Positions 1 through 8,114 of a stretch of 10,271 nt of DNA are shown here, in pieces. Numbering within the stretch: the first letter of the stretch is position 1; every line of letters begins with the position of its first letter. The notes under the pieces are model-generated. The model did no database searches, was not told the origin of the DNA, and worked only from the letters and a program-made list of their open reading frames with translations. Both the position numbers and the translations under genes were made by a program. Source of the DNA: Gemmatimonas phototrophica (GTDB lineage Bacteria; Gemmatimonadota; Gemmatimonadetes; Longimicrobiales; Gaopeijiaceae); assembly GCA_945876015.1 (NCBI GenBank), contig CAMCNM010000044.1, forward strand, positions 1 to 10,271, read 5' to 3'.

Positions 1-1477
1 CGGGCTGGACGCGGGCCACTTTCCGGGCACGGGTGCTCAGGATCCGATCCTGCTCGATCCGGAGCGGATCGCGCTCGCCAGGCACGACCTTCCGACTTCC
101 GGCGACCGCCTCGAGGAGCGGCGGTTCCGGATGGCCGCTCTGCTCGCGCGCCTGAAAGGATCGGTCACCCTCAGCTACGCGGCGTGGGAGCCGATCGAGG
201 GCCGCACGCTCACACCGTCGCCTCAGCTCCTCCAGGTCCACCGGCTGATCGCGTCGCGGCCCTCGGATGGCTTCGAGGATCTCGCTCGGCGGCTGGGCAA
301 TCCACTTTCCCGCATTCCGTCCGGAGCGGCCCGCCTCGACGTCGAGGACGTATGGCTGGGCGCACTCGCGGGCGACGGCCGGATGCGGGACGGTCGGGCC
401 GCGGTACGCGCTTCGTTCTCCGGTCTCGACGCCGGACTGGCCGCAGCGGAGGCGAGCGTCGGAGACACGATCGGACCTCACCATGGACTGGTCGCGCCCC
501 GGACCCGGATCGATCCGCGGACCGATCCTTCGATCGTCCTGTCCTCCACCCGCCTGGAAGCGCTCGGGACGTGCCCACTGCGCTACTTCTACCAGTACGT
601 GCTGGGGGCATCGCCTCCGGAGGATCCTTCATTCGATCCCGAACGCTGGCTGGACGCGCTGCGGCTCGGCTCTCTGCTGCACGCGGTGTACGATCGAACC
701 CTTCGCGCGGCGAGTGACGAGGGCATCTCCCCGCCCGACCCGCTGTTCCTCGAGAGGGCGCTCTCGATCCTCACCGAGGAGGCAGAGATCGCCCGTCTCG
801 AGGTCCCTCCACCCTCGCAGGTGGTGCTCGAGCGTGAGATGGTGCTGCTCGTGGACGAAGTCCGCTCCTTCGTGGACATGGTGCGACGGGACCTGCCGAC
901 CTGGGAGGCGACCGAGCTCCGCTTCGGCTGGGACGACGCGGGACAGCCTCCGGTCGAAATCGAGCTCCCGTCGGGCGGGAGGATTCGCGTTCGCGGCGCC
1001 ATCGACCGGGTCGATCGCCTTCCTTCGGACGGAATCCAGGTGGTCGACTACAAGACCGGCTGGCCCGGCAGGCACAGCACCACGTCGGTCTGGAACGGCG
1101 GACGGCGGCTCCAGCATCTCCTCTACACCGAGGTCGCGGAGCGGCTCACGGGCCAGCGGGTCGATCGCATGGAGTACCACTTCCCGACCAAGAAAGGAGA
1201 GAACACCAGCGCGGGTTTCACCAGGGAAGAGCTGCGCGATGGTCTCGCGCTGGTGGACCGTCTGCTGGATGTGGTGGCGAACGGACTCTTCCTTCCCACC
1301 GAGGAGTCGAACGACTGCAGGTTCTGCAATTTCGCGGCGGTCTGCCGAGTCCGTGAGGGGACGTACGGCAAGGTGGACTCGGCGCGAGCGGCCTGGGGGA
1401 AGGCGCACTTCGAGAGCGAGCCCTACGCGCGCTTCCAGCTTGTGCGCCTGTTCAAGGACAGGGGCAAGCGCAAATGA
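1..1477 (+). CDS. addB: AddB-like helicase/PD-(D/E)XK exonuclease subunit, 3' part
   Basis: Partial gene: the frame is open from base 2, giving 491 visible C-terminal residues, and the start lies upstream. The first visible residues (GLDAGHFPG, then QDPILLD) resemble the end of a UvrD-like helicase core in AddB-family proteins. A RecB-type nuclease domain follows. His227 (LGSLLHAVYDR), Asp335 (GAIDRVD), Asp349 and Lys351 (VVDYKTG) and Gln371 (QHLLY) form the PD-(D/E)XK site. Cys191 (GTCPLRYFY) plus Cys439, Cys442 and Cys448 (C-x2-C-x5-C) match the four-cysteine iron-sulfur staple of AddB. In this family the subunit pairs with AddA to unwind and resect double-strand breaks for RecA-dependent repair. 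Its stop overlaps the addA start (ATGA), and the order addB-addA is as in Bacillus. Whether the helicase half is active cannot be judged here. An AdnA-like or other RecB-nuclease protein is the alternative. Confidence 0.85.
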   Translation, partial: GLDAGHFPGTGAQDPILLDPERIALARHDLPTSGDRLEERRFRMAALLARLKGSVTLSYAAWEPIEGRTLTPSPQLLQVHRLIASRPSDGFEDLARRLGNPLSRIPSGAARLDVEDVWLGALAGDGRMRDGRAAVRASFSGLDAGLAAAEASVGDTIGPHHGLVAPRTRIDPRTDPSIVLSSTRLEALGTCPLRYFYQYVLGASPPEDPSFDPERWLDALRLGSLLHAVYDRTLRAASDEGISPPDPLFLERALSILTEEAEIARLEVPPPSQVVLEREMVLLVDEVRSFVDMVRRDLPTWEATELRFGWDDAGQPPVEIELPSGGRIRVRGAIDRVDRLPSDGIQVVDYKTGWPGRHSTTSVWNGGRRLQHLLYTEVAERLTGQRVDRMEYHFPTKKGENTSAGFTREELRDGLALVDRLLDVVANGLFLPTEESNDCRFCNFAAVCRVREGTYGKVDSARAAWGKAHFESEPYARFQLVRLFKDRGKRK

Positions 1478-4400
1478 AAGCCCGCGACAAAGAGCAGCTC
1501 GGATTCGCACTCGACCAACCAGCGTCACCGGTCCCACCGGAACGCCCGACACTTCCGGACCGTGCCGCGCGGACCCTCATCGCCACCGGGCTCGACACGA
1601 ATCTACTGGTCGAAGCGGGAGCCGGATCGGGCAAGACCCGGGAGCTCGTGACGAGGATGGTCGCGCTGGTCCAGACGGGCAGAGCGCAGGTCCGGGAAAT
1701 CGCGGCCGTGACGTTCACACGCAAGGCAGCTAGCGAGCTGCGCCAGCGCTTCCAGGAGGCCCTGGAAAAGGAGCGGGCGCGGGGCGACATGCCGCACGGC
1801 GAGCTCGAGCTGATCTCCCGAGCCCTGGAGGACATCGACCAGGCGTTCATGGGCACGATCCACGCGTTCTGTGCGCGGCTCCTGAGAGAGCGGCCGATCG
1901 AAGCCGGAATCGATCCTGCGTTCGCGGAGACGACGGCCGCCGAAGCGCTCGCGGATGCGCGACGCTTCTGGTCCATCCACATCGAGCGGTTGGTGGCAGA
2001 CGGGGATCCCATCCTCGGCGAGCTGGAGAGCATCGGCCTCAAGCCCGCCGAGCTGCGAGACCTGTACGAGGAGCTGCGCGAGTTTCCGGACGTCGAATTC
2101 CCCACGGAGGCGGTCCAGGCGCCCGATCCAGCCGACGTGTCCGCGTGCCGTATCGCGCTCGAGCAGCTCCTGCGCGACGCGGAGGGAATGATCCCGAGGG
2201 TCGAGCCCGAGGACGGATGGGATCAGATGCAGCTCCGTGTCCGCACGCTGCTGTACCGGATGCGCCACAGCCACGGGCGCTGGAAGGACGACCGGTTCCT
2301 CCTGGACACGCTGGGTACCGTCTCCACGGAGTGGGAGCTCGTCCAGAAGCGCTGGGCCGACGACACCAAGGGCAAGGCGGCCGCCAAGGGTCTGTGCGAG
2401 CGGTTCAACGCGTTCTTCGCGATCGGCGGAGCGGCGGAGCGCGTGCTGGATCAATGGTGGGCGTATCGCTATCCAACGGCGATGCGCTTCGCCAAGGACG
2501 CGGCCGCCGCGCTGACGGCGGAGCGACGCGCCACCGGCCGGCTGGACTTCGAGGACCTCCTGTCTCTCGCCGCGCGCCTCCTCCGTCAGAGTCCACGCGC
2601 CCGCGCCGCCCTTGGCCGCCGCTGGCAGCGCATTCTCGTTGACGAGTTCCAGGACACCGACCCACTTCAGGCCGAGGTCCTGTTTCTCCTCGCTTCCGAT
2701 CCCCAGGCCGCCGAGGACTGGGTGAACGCGGAGCCTCGCCCCGGCGCGCTTTTCGTCGTGGGCGATCCGAAGCAGTCCATCTACCGCTTTCGACGCGCCG
2801 ACATCGCCCTCTACGCGCGCGTCCGCGCACGGTTCGAATCGTTCGGCGCGGTGGTGCGGCTGACGTCCAACTTCCGGTCCGGGCCACCGATCGCGGCGAT
2901 CGTCAATGACGTGTTCGCTCCGCCGCACGGGTTCCCTGAGCGCGGTGACGAAATCCAGGCCGGCTTCGCATCGCTCGATCCCCAACCACGCGCAGAGCCC
3001 GCGCCCAGAGAGGGGGTGTTCCATTTCACGGCCCAGCTCGAGGGGCACATCGACCGCAACACGGTGGGCCCCTGGGAGTCTCAAGCGATCGCCGACTGGG
3101 TCGCACGGCGGATCGCCAACGGGGAGCGGAAGCCAGGCGACTTCCTGATCCTCACCAAACGCAAGGAGCCGCTCCTCGGGCTGGCACGCGCGTGCGAAGC
3201 GCGCGGCCTCGCGGTGCAGGTCTCCGGCACGGGGGTGCGGGCCGAGCACGAGCTGTCCGAGCTGATCCTTCTTCTCAGCGCCCTGTCCGACCCGTCGGAC
3301 GCATCGCTCACCGTCGGGGTGTTGATCGGTCTCTTCTTCGGCGTCGATCATGAGCAGCTCCTCGCCCATCGCGAGGCGGGCCGGGGCTTCGATCTTCGCC
3401 GGGCCGAGCGCACGCCGGGCCCCGACAGCGGCCCCGTCGAAGCCGCCCTGGCGCGCATGCGCTCGTGGTGGGAGGTCGCCCGCGGCAACCCGGCGGACGC
3501 CGTGGTCGCGATGATCGCCGATGATCTCGGTCTGCTCCCCCACGCCGCCGCCGGAGACCTCGGGTCCCTGCGCGCGGGAGCGCTCGCCTACGCCCTCGAC
3601 GCGGTGCGGGCCTCGGGTCTGGAAGGCGATACGTCGCTGGCCGGAGCCCTCGAAGCCCTCGCCGCCGCGCTGGCCGAGGAGGAGGCAGAAGCCCCTCTGG
3701 AGCCGGGGCGCGGTGATGTCGTCCGCTTGATGAATCTCCACAAAGCGAAGGGCCTCGAGGCACCCATCGTGGTCCTCGCCGCTCCCTACGGCAGAATGAC
3801 CCACCCGATCAAGCGCACCATCGAACGTGGCGTTGATGGCAGCGCTCGGGGGTGGATAGTCGTCGAGGACAGGGATCGCTCGGACAAGCGGCGCACGATC
3901 GCGCGGCCTCGCGGGTGGGGAGAAAAGGAATCCCGAGAGCGGTCGTTTCGGGATGCCGAAGAGCTGCGACTGCTGTACGTGGCGGTCACGAGGGCGGGTC
4001 AGGAGCTGATCGTCAGTCGAGTGCCCAGGAAGGCCGAGAACTCGCCGTGGAAACCGCTGGAGAATTGGCTCGAGAGCCACGGAACGCCGATCTCCCTCGC
4101 CCCGAGCGCTCCACCGGAGCGGCTGCCGTTGGATCGGACGTCCGCGGAGCTCGACGCCGCGACGAATCTCGCCGAACGCGCCCGCGCGGCCGCCGGGGCC
4201 GCCGGCTATTCGTTCAGAACGGTGACCCAGCTCGTGAAGGGAGACGTGTCACCGGACGGACCACGCGGACCGGGCCGGCCGCAGGCCGGCTCCTCCGGAC
4301 CCGGCGGTTACGAGTGGGGCAGCGCGGTCCACGCGGTGCTCGAGGCCGCCACGCGCGGCGCCGCCGGAGGGCGACTGACCGCCATCGCGCGGGGAATCCT

Positions 4401-4791
4401 CGTCGAGCTCGACCGACCCATGGAAGGCGGAGAGCCCACCGAGCTGACCGCGCTGATGGACACCGTGGCGGCCGTGAAGAAGTCCGCGCTATGGCGACGC
4501 GCGGAGGCGGCGACGCGCCGACTCGCGGAGGTACCGTTCGCGCTGGACATCGGGAACTCGGTCTGGCTCGAGGGGGTCGTCGATCTGGCCTTCCACGAGC
4601 CGGACGGATGGGTGATCGTGGACTACAAGACCGATCAAGGCCGCGACTCGGATTTCGCGATGCGGCGCCAGACGTACCGCGAGCAGCTCCGGCGCTACGG
4701 CGAAGCCTGGACCCGTCTGACCGGGGATCCCGTCAAGGAGCGCGCGATCCTGTGGACGCGGCGCGGCGAAGAGGAGCGAGTGGACCCATGA
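1474..4791 (+). CDS. addA: AddA-like ATP-dependent helicase-nuclease (UvrD/RecB family)
   Basis: Complete 1105-residue protein, slightly shorter than Bacillus AddA. All superfamily 1 helicase motifs are visible: Walker A AGAGSGKT with Lys54; Ia VTFTRKAASEL (79-89); Ib GTIHAFC (127-133); motif II DEFQD (390-394); III GDPKQSIYRFR (430-440); IV TSNFRS with Arg468; V NLHKAKGLE (754-762); VI YVAVTRA with Arg840. A Gly/Pro-rich linker (about 923-945) leads to a RecB-type nuclease domain with His953, Asp1037 (GVVDLAF), Asp1050 and Lys1052 (VDYKTD) and Gln1071/Tyr1075 (QLRRY). Motor and nuclease therefore both look active. The expected role is the 3'-5' motor and 3'-strand nuclease of an AddAB complex acting at double-strand breaks in the cytoplasm. 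The ATG at 1474 overlaps the addB stop and has AGGGG nine bases upstream (1460-1464), which supports this start and coupling. RecB of a RecBCD complex is less likely given the upstream nuclease-bearing partner. Confidence 0.92.
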   Translation: MKARDKEQLGFALDQPASPVPPERPTLPDRAARTLIATGLDTNLLVEAGAGSGKTRELVTRMVALVQTGRAQVREIAAVTFTRKAASELRQRFQEALEKERARGDMPHGELELISRALEDIDQAFMGTIHAFCARLLRERPIEAGIDPAFAETTAAEALADARRFWSIHIERLVADGDPILGELESIGLKPAELRDLYEELREFPDVEFPTEAVQAPDPADVSACRIALEQLLRDAEGMIPRVEPEDGWDQMQLRVRTLLYRMRHSHGRWKDDRFLLDTLGTVSTEWELVQKRWADDTKGKAAAKGLCERFNAFFAIGGAAERVLDQWWAYRYPTAMRFAKDAAAALTAERRATGRLDFEDLLSLAARLLRQSPRARAALGRRWQRILVDEFQDTDPLQAEVLFLLASDPQAAEDWVNAEPRPGALFVVGDPKQSIYRFRRADIALYARVRARFESFGAVVRLTSNFRSGPPIAAIVNDVFAPPHGFPERGDEIQAGFASLDPQPRAEPAPREGVFHFTAQLEGHIDRNTVGPWESQAIADWVARRIANGERKPGDFLILTKRKEPLLGLARACEARGLAVQVSGTGVRAEHELSELILLLSALSDPSDASLTVGVLIGLFFGVDHEQLLAHREAGRGFDLRRAERTPGPDSGPVEAALARMRSWWEVARGNPADAVVAMIADDLGLLPHAAAGDLGSLRAGALAYALDAVRASGLEGDTSLAGALEALAAALAEEEAEAPLEPGRGDVVRLMNLHKAKGLEAPIVVLAAPYGRMTHPIKRTIERGVDGSARGWIVVEDRDRSDKRRTIARPRGWGEKESRERSFRDAEELRLLYVAVTRAGQELIVSRVPRKAENSPWKPLENWLESHGTPISLAPSAPPERLPLDRTSAELDAATNLAERARAAAGAAGYSFRTVTQLVKGDVSPDGPRGPGRPQAGSSGPGGYEWGSAVHAVLEAATRGAAGGRLTAIARGILVELDRPMEGGEPTELTALMDTVAAVKKSALWRRAEAATRRLAEVPFALDIGNSVWLEGVVDLAFHEPDGWVIVDYKTDQGRDSDFAMRRQTYREQLRRYGEAWTRLTGDPVKERAILWTRRGEEERVDP

Positions 4792-5003
4792 GGGCAGACC
4801 CAACTTTCCGCGACACCCTCCGCGGCATCGTCCTCGGCGGCGCGCTGTTCGGCGGGGTGGCCGCGGTCCAGGCGATGCGGGCCGGTGTCCCGCTCGTCGC
4901 CGTGATTCAGCCGATCCTCGTATTCGCGCTGATCGGCCTCACCGTGGGAGGCCTGGTCGGTCCCATGGTCGGCCGCGCCAGCCGGAGACGCCACGAGGAC
5001 TGA
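4788..5003 (+). CDS. Small glycine-zipper membrane protein, third gene of addBA operon
   Basis: A 71-residue protein beginning at the ATG that overlaps the addA stop (ATGA). GAGGAG at 4771-4776, inside the end of addA, lies 11 bases upstream, so this start is favoured over the much longer open frame running through addA. Two hydrophobic segments are evident, about residues 13-30 and 34-60, joined by a short Arg-containing turn. The C-terminus is basic (RASRRRHED). Both segments carry glycine zippers: G13/G17 and G18/G22 in the first, and a regular G50-G54-G58-G62 series in the second, a pattern that favours close helix packing or oligomerisation. I do not recognise the family. Coupling to addA suggests co-expression, but a link to DNA repair is only inferred from position. 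A general small inner-membrane protein is equally possible. Confidence 0.72.
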   Translation: MRADPTFRDTLRGIVLGGALFGGVAAVQAMRAGVPLVAVIQPILVFALIGLTVGGLVGPMVGRASRRRHED

Positions 5004-5009
5004 CCGAGC

Positions 5010-5023
5010 GCGCGGACCCGCGC
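5010..5023. terminator. Short GC hairpin between convergent genes
   Basis: The 21-base gap between the addBA-operon stop (5003) and the convergent lipoprotein stop (5025) contains GCGCG and CGCGC arms around a four-base loop. It could act as a weak bidirectional terminator, but the stem is only 5 bp and neither side has a T tract. In DNA this GC-rich such a stem may be chance. Confidence 0.22.
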
Positions 5024-5024
5024 C

Positions 5025-5618
5025 TCAGTTCCCCACGTCGAGGCCGTGCGCGGTCTCCTCGTCCCACCCCTTCTGTTCCAGCGCGACGATCTTCTGGTAC
5101 GACTCCGCCACCTCGGTCGCGGTCCGGCGCAGCGCCTCGCAGTCCGGCGCCTCGAGCGCGGACACGTCCTCCAGCAGCTCCTGCCCGGCGAGGATCGCGA
5201 TGCGGCGATGGCCTTCCTCGTGCTCCTCGAGTCGGCTCAAGTAGAGGTCCCAGTCCGACCGCAGTCGCTCCGGGGCGTCGTCGCGATCCCTCCAACGCGG
5301 CAGGGTCGTCACCAGCCCGACCCTCACCCTCGGCTCGGCCGCCCGACAGCCGTCCGCCCCGCGCTCGAGCGAGTAACTGTATGCCACCCGGAAGTCCGTC
5401 TGCCCCTGCCACGAACGCCCTTCATGACTCGGCCCGCGCCGCGACAGCTCGTGATTCAGGTCGCGCGCGTTGAGGCCCGCCACCTCGTAGAACGACTCGT
5501 CCACCGACACCTCGAGCCCAGGAACCGGGGACGCGGTGACGGCGCCTGGGCCGCCGGGCAGGCAGCCGGACGTGAGCGTCGCGAGCGCGAGGAGCGCCGC
5601 GGTCGGCGTTCGTGGCAT
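5025..5618 (-). CDS. DUF922-type predicted zinc-protease lipoprotein
   Basis: A 197-residue protein with a short N-terminal hydrophobic stretch ending LTSGC. Cys19 is the probable lipidation site, although the lipobox has Thr rather than Leu at -3. A Gly/Pro-rich spacer is followed by a domain resembling the DUF922 family: FYEVAGLNARDLNHEL, a GP turn, an aromatic YSYS strand, LPRW, and a Trp/Tyr helix leading to HEEGHRR. His133-Glu134-x-x-His137 is a HExxH zinc-metalloprotease motif. Family members are predicted secreted or anchored proteases, but I know of no defined substrate. Cys91 and Cys160 could form a disulfide outside the cytoplasm. The gene lies downstream of glnN beyond a hairpin and converges on the addBA operon. 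No clear Shine-Dalgarno sequence precedes the ATG, so translation may be weak or the start slightly different, though this start gives a sensible signal peptide. Confidence 0.85.
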   Translation of the reverse strand: MPRTPTAALLALATLTSGCLPGGPGAVTASPVPGLEVSVDESFYEVAGLNARDLNHELSRRGPSHEGRSWQGQTDFRVAYSYSLERGADGCRAAEPRVRVGLVTTLPRWRDRDDAPERLRSDWDLYLSRLEEHEEGHRRIAILAGQELLEDVSALEAPDCEALRRTATEVAESYQKIVALEQKGWDEETAHGLDVGN

Positions 5619-5665
5619 TCTGGAGATTCGGGGAATTCGAGCGAAGGGACGAAACGTTCGGAACC

Positions 5666-5671
5666 ACTATA
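5666..5671 (-). promoter_or_regulatory. Candidate -10 element for the lipoprotein gene
   Basis: Read on the minus strand, TATAGT (5 of 6 matches to the sigma-70 -10 consensus) stands about 48 bases before the lipoprotein ATG and just past the hairpin following glnN. The hexamer 17 bases further up matches the -35 consensus poorly. The position suits a separate promoter for the lipoprotein gene, but the evidence is thin. Confidence 0.28.
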
Positions 5672-5684
5672 CGCCAGAACGGGT

Positions 5685-5717
5685 GGGGCCGGAAGCGTTT
5701 CATCCGCTTCCGGCCCC
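5685..5717 (-). terminator. Perfect 13-bp hairpin after glnN
   Basis: Bases 5685-5697 and 5705-5717 are perfect reverse complements (GGGGCCGGAAGCG and its complement) around a 7-base loop. The hairpin begins 23 bases beyond the glnN stop codon and lies before the lipoprotein gene, where a glnN terminator is expected. No T-rich tract follows it on the minus strand, so it is not a classical intrinsic terminator. It may still halt polymerase by its very stable GC-rich stem, protect the mRNA 3' end, or be one copy of a dispersed repeat. Confidence 0.55.
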
Positions 5718-5740
5718 GACCACGTCCTTGAACCCTGTCG

Positions 5741-7924
5741 TTACTTGACGAACAGCATCTCGCGGTACTTCGGCATGGGCCAGTAGTCGTCCGGCACCAG
5801 CTTCTCGAGCTTGTCCACCGCGGACCGCACGGCCAGCATGCCCGGAACGATGTCGTGGAACATGTGCTCGGCCTTCGAGTGCACGTCGTCCCCGCCCAGA
5901 GCGGCGTTCTGCTTCACCAGACCGGCGAGCTTGTCGGACAGCTCGTCCACCAGGGCGCCCACGGCCTTGGCGGTCGCGAGCGGACCCTCGGTCTTCACGC
6001 CGACACCCTTGGCGCGCTCCGCGAGCGTCAGCAGATCGCTGAGATAGCGGGTCGCCGCCGGCAGAATCATCGTGCTTGCCAGCTCGGCCGCGGTCTCGCC
6101 CTCGATGTTCACGGTCTTGAAGTACTGGTCGAGCGCGATCTCGTGACGACTCTCGAGCTCACGCCGCGAAAGGACCCCGTACTTCTCGAACAGCGCGACG
6201 TTCTTCTTCTGCACCAGCGAGGGGAGCGCGTCCATCGTGGCGCGCATGTTCAGTAGGCCGCGCTTCTCGGCCTCCTTCACCCACTCCTCGGTGTAGCCGT
6301 CGCCGTTGAAGATGATGCGCTTGAAGTTGTGCACCTCGTCCGCGAGCAGCTTGCGCAGCGCGTCCTCGATACCGGCGCCCTTCGCCGTCTCCTTCTCGAG
6401 CTTGGTGACCATCTCGTCGATCGCCTCGGCGACGATCGTGTTCAGCACGGTCGCGGAGAACGAGATGCTCTGCCCCGAGCCCAGCGCGCGGAACTCGAAC
6501 TTGTTGCCGGTGAACGCGAACGGTGACGTCCGGTTCCGGTCGCCCGCGTGCTTGGGCAGCGCCGGCAGCGTCTTCACGCCCAGACCCATCAGGCCCCCCT
6601 GCTTGCTCGTCTTGGCACGCCCAGCCTTCTCGATCTGCTCGAAGATGTCGGAGAGCTGATCGCCCAGGAAAACCGAGATGATCGCCGGGGGAGCCTCGTT
6701 CGCGCCGAGCCGGTGGTCGTTCCCCGCGTGCGCCACGGAGACGCGCAGCAGATCCTGATGCCGATCGACCGCCTTCAACACGGCCGAGCAGAAGAACAGG
6801 AACTGCATGTTCTCGTGCGGATCGTTGCCCGGCTCGAGCAGGTTCGCGCCTTCGGTGCCGAACGACCAGTTAAGGTGCTTGCCGCTACCGTTGATGCCGG
6901 CGAACGGCTTCTCGTGCAGCAGGCAGACCAGGCCGTACTTCCGGGCCACCCGGCGCAGCGTGGTCATCGTCAGCTGCTGGTGGTCGGCCGCGATGTTGGC
7001 CTCTTCGTAGATCGGCGCCAACTCGAACTGCGACGGAGCGACCTCGTTGTGACGCGTCTTCACCGGCACGCCGAGCTTGTAGAGCTCGAGTTCCGCCTCG
7101 TTCATGTACTCGAGGATGCGGTCCGGAATCGAGCCGAAGTAGTGATCCTCGAGCTCCTGGCCGCGCGGAGGCTTCGCTCCGAACAGCGTCCGGCCCGTGG
7201 CGACGAGGTCGGGGCGCGCGTAGAAGAACTGCTCGTCGATCAGGAAGTACTCCTGTTCCGGTCCGAGCGTCGCGCGCACGCGCTTCGCGGGCGTGCCGAA
7301 CAGCTTGAGCGCCCGCATGGCCTGTTCCTGCAGCACGTGGATCGAGCGCAGAAGGGGGGTCTTCTGGTCGAGCGTCTCACCCGTCCAAGAAGCGAACGCG
7401 GTCGGGATCGAGAGATGCGCGCCGTTCTTGCTCTCGATGATGAACGCGGGCGAGGTCGCGTCCCAAGCGGTGTAGCCGCGGGCCTCGAACGTGGCGCGCA
7501 GGCCGCCCGACGGGAACGACGAAGCGTCGGGCTCGCCCTGCACGAGCTCCCTGCCGCCGAACTCCGCGATCGCGGTGCCGTCGCCGTTCGGCGCGAGGAA
7601 CGAGTCGTGCTTCTCGGCGGTCAACCCGGTGAGCGGCTGGAACCAGTGCGTATAGTGGGTGGCGCCCTTCTCCAGGGCCCACTCCTTCATGGCGACGGCG
7701 ACCGCGTCCGCGATCTGGGGCTCGAGCTCCGAGCCCTGGTCGAGCGTGCGCATGAGCGCCTTGTAGATCGGCTTCGGGAGCCGCGCCTGCATCTCGGCCA
7801 GGCTGAAGGTGTTCTGACCGAACACCTCCTCGAGGTTCGTGCGGCTCGCGTCTTTGCCGTTCGTGGCCGGGCCCTTCGCAGCCGCCAGCGTATCGTACCG
7901 TTTGTGGGTCATCACGCGCGTCAT
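5741..7924 (-). CDS. glnN: Type III glutamine synthetase
   Basis: Complete 727-residue protein, the usual size of GSIII and far longer than GSI. It condenses ammonium with glutamate at the cost of ATP to form glutamine, the main cytoplasmic route of ammonium assimilation. The GSIII N-terminal signature [15 protein letters not shown] starts at residue 137. Catalytic-domain motifs follow: GPEQEYF (221-227, metal-binding glutamates), [10 protein letters not shown] (293-302), NGSGKH (345-350) and [16 protein letters not shown] (464-479, ATP/glutamate site). The helical GSIII C-terminal region ends in [11 protein letters not shown], so the gene is intact. The ATG at 7924 is preferred over an in-frame ATG four codons later because AGGAGG at 7935-7940 sits 10 bases upstream. 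It stands alone with its own promoter region, diverging from the ATPase gene, and is followed by a strong hairpin. No glnK, amtB or ntr gene is visible nearby. Confidence 0.97.
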   Translation of the reverse strand: MTRVMTHKRYDTLAAAKGPATNGKDASRTNLEEVFGQNTFSLAEMQARLPKPIYKALMRTLDQGSELEPQIADAVAVAMKEWALEKGATHYTHWFQPLTGLTAEKHDSFLAPNGDGTAIAEFGGRELVQGEPDASSFPSGGLRATFEARGYTAWDATSPAFIIESKNGAHLSIPTAFASWTGETLDQKTPLLRSIHVLQEQAMRALKLFGTPAKRVRATLGPEQEYFLIDEQFFYARPDLVATGRTLFGAKPPRGQELEDHYFGSIPDRILEYMNEAELELYKLGVPVKTRHNEVAPSQFELAPIYEEANIAADHQQLTMTTLRRVARKYGLVCLLHEKPFAGINGSGKHLNWSFGTEGANLLEPGNDPHENMQFLFFCSAVLKAVDRHQDLLRVSVAHAGNDHRLGANEAPPAIISVFLGDQLSDIFEQIEKAGRAKTSKQGGLMGLGVKTLPALPKHAGDRNRTSPFAFTGNKFEFRALGSGQSISFSATVLNTIVAEAIDEMVTKLEKETAKGAGIEDALRKLLADEVHNFKRIIFNGDGYTEEWVKEAEKRGLLNMRATMDALPSLVQKKNVALFEKYGVLSRRELESRHEIALDQYFKTVNIEGETAAELASTMILPAATRYLSDLLTLAERAKGVGVKTEGPLATAKAVGALVDELSDKLAGLVKQNAALGGDDVHSKAEHMFHDIVPGMLAVRSAVDKLEKLVPDDYWPMPKYREMLFVK

Positions 7925-7934
7925 TTTGTACCTG

Positions 7935-7940
7935 CCTCCT
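7935..7940 (-). promoter_or_regulatory. glnN ribosome-binding site
   Basis: A full AGGAGG on the minus strand, 10 bases before the ATG at 7924. It selects this start over the second in-frame ATG, for which the spacing would be 22 bases. Confidence 0.75.
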
Positions 7941-8009
7941 GTTCCGATCTCGGGGAAATGCAGCGATCGCCTCTGGTCGGCGTTTTTGATGGTGGAAGAA
8001 TGATTCGAC

Positions 8010-8037
8010 GGATCCCCTTGAACAATGCCGGGGGTCC
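8010..8037. repeat. Imperfect 8-bp inverted repeat in the glnN leader
   Basis: GGATCCCC (8010-8017) pairs with GGGGGTCC (8030-8037) across a 12-base loop, with one T-G wobble on the plus strand and one mismatch in minus-strand RNA. If glnN is transcribed from the AT-rich island, this lies at the start of its leader. It may be a protein-binding dyad or a weak leader hairpin. Confidence 0.3.
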
Positions 8038-8092
8038 ACGATATTACATAATCTTTATTAGCCTATATGATTTGTGGTAGTGCTTGTGGACC
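8033..8092. repeat. 7-bp inverted repeat bracketing the AT-rich island
   Basis: GGTCCAC at 8033-8039 and its exact reverse complement GTGGACC at 8086-8092 flank 46 bases of AT-rich sequence between two divergent genes. The placement suits paired operator half-sites or a cruciform stem. A 7-bp match within about 100 bases is not rare, so this is tentative. Confidence 0.35.
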
Positions 8093-8110
8093 GTATTTTA
8101 TTCTGTCAAC

Positions 8111-8114
8111 GAGG
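8111..8114 (+). promoter_or_regulatory. Ribosome-binding site deciding the ATPase gene start
   Basis: GAGG lies nine bases before TTG at 8124. The upstream in-frame ATG at 8067 has no purine-rich site in front of it. This favours the TTG start. Confidence 0.45.

Noticed and set aside
267..1733. 488-codon plus-strand frame overlapping addB and addA
   Set aside because: It crosses the boundary of two well-supported genes in another frame and reads as Arg/Ser/Pro-rich low-complexity sequence, typical of a shifted frame in GC-rich coding DNA.
1603..4080. 825-codon open frame on the minus strand opposite addA
   Set aside because: It is a shadow of addA: the plus frame carries every helicase motif, while this frame has no recognisable domain. 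Long stop-free antisense frames are expected at this GC content.
3852..5003. 383-codon frame ending at the small membrane protein stop
   Set aside because: Only its last 71 codons, after the ATG overlapping the addA stop, read as a plausible protein. The upstream part is a frame-shifted image of addA.
6548..8080. 510-codon plus-strand open frame opposite glnN
   Set aside because: Its composition (rich in Arg, Leu, Val and Glu without motifs) is that of an antisense shadow of glnN, which is unmistakable on the minus strand. No ribosome-binding site or promoter was seen for it.
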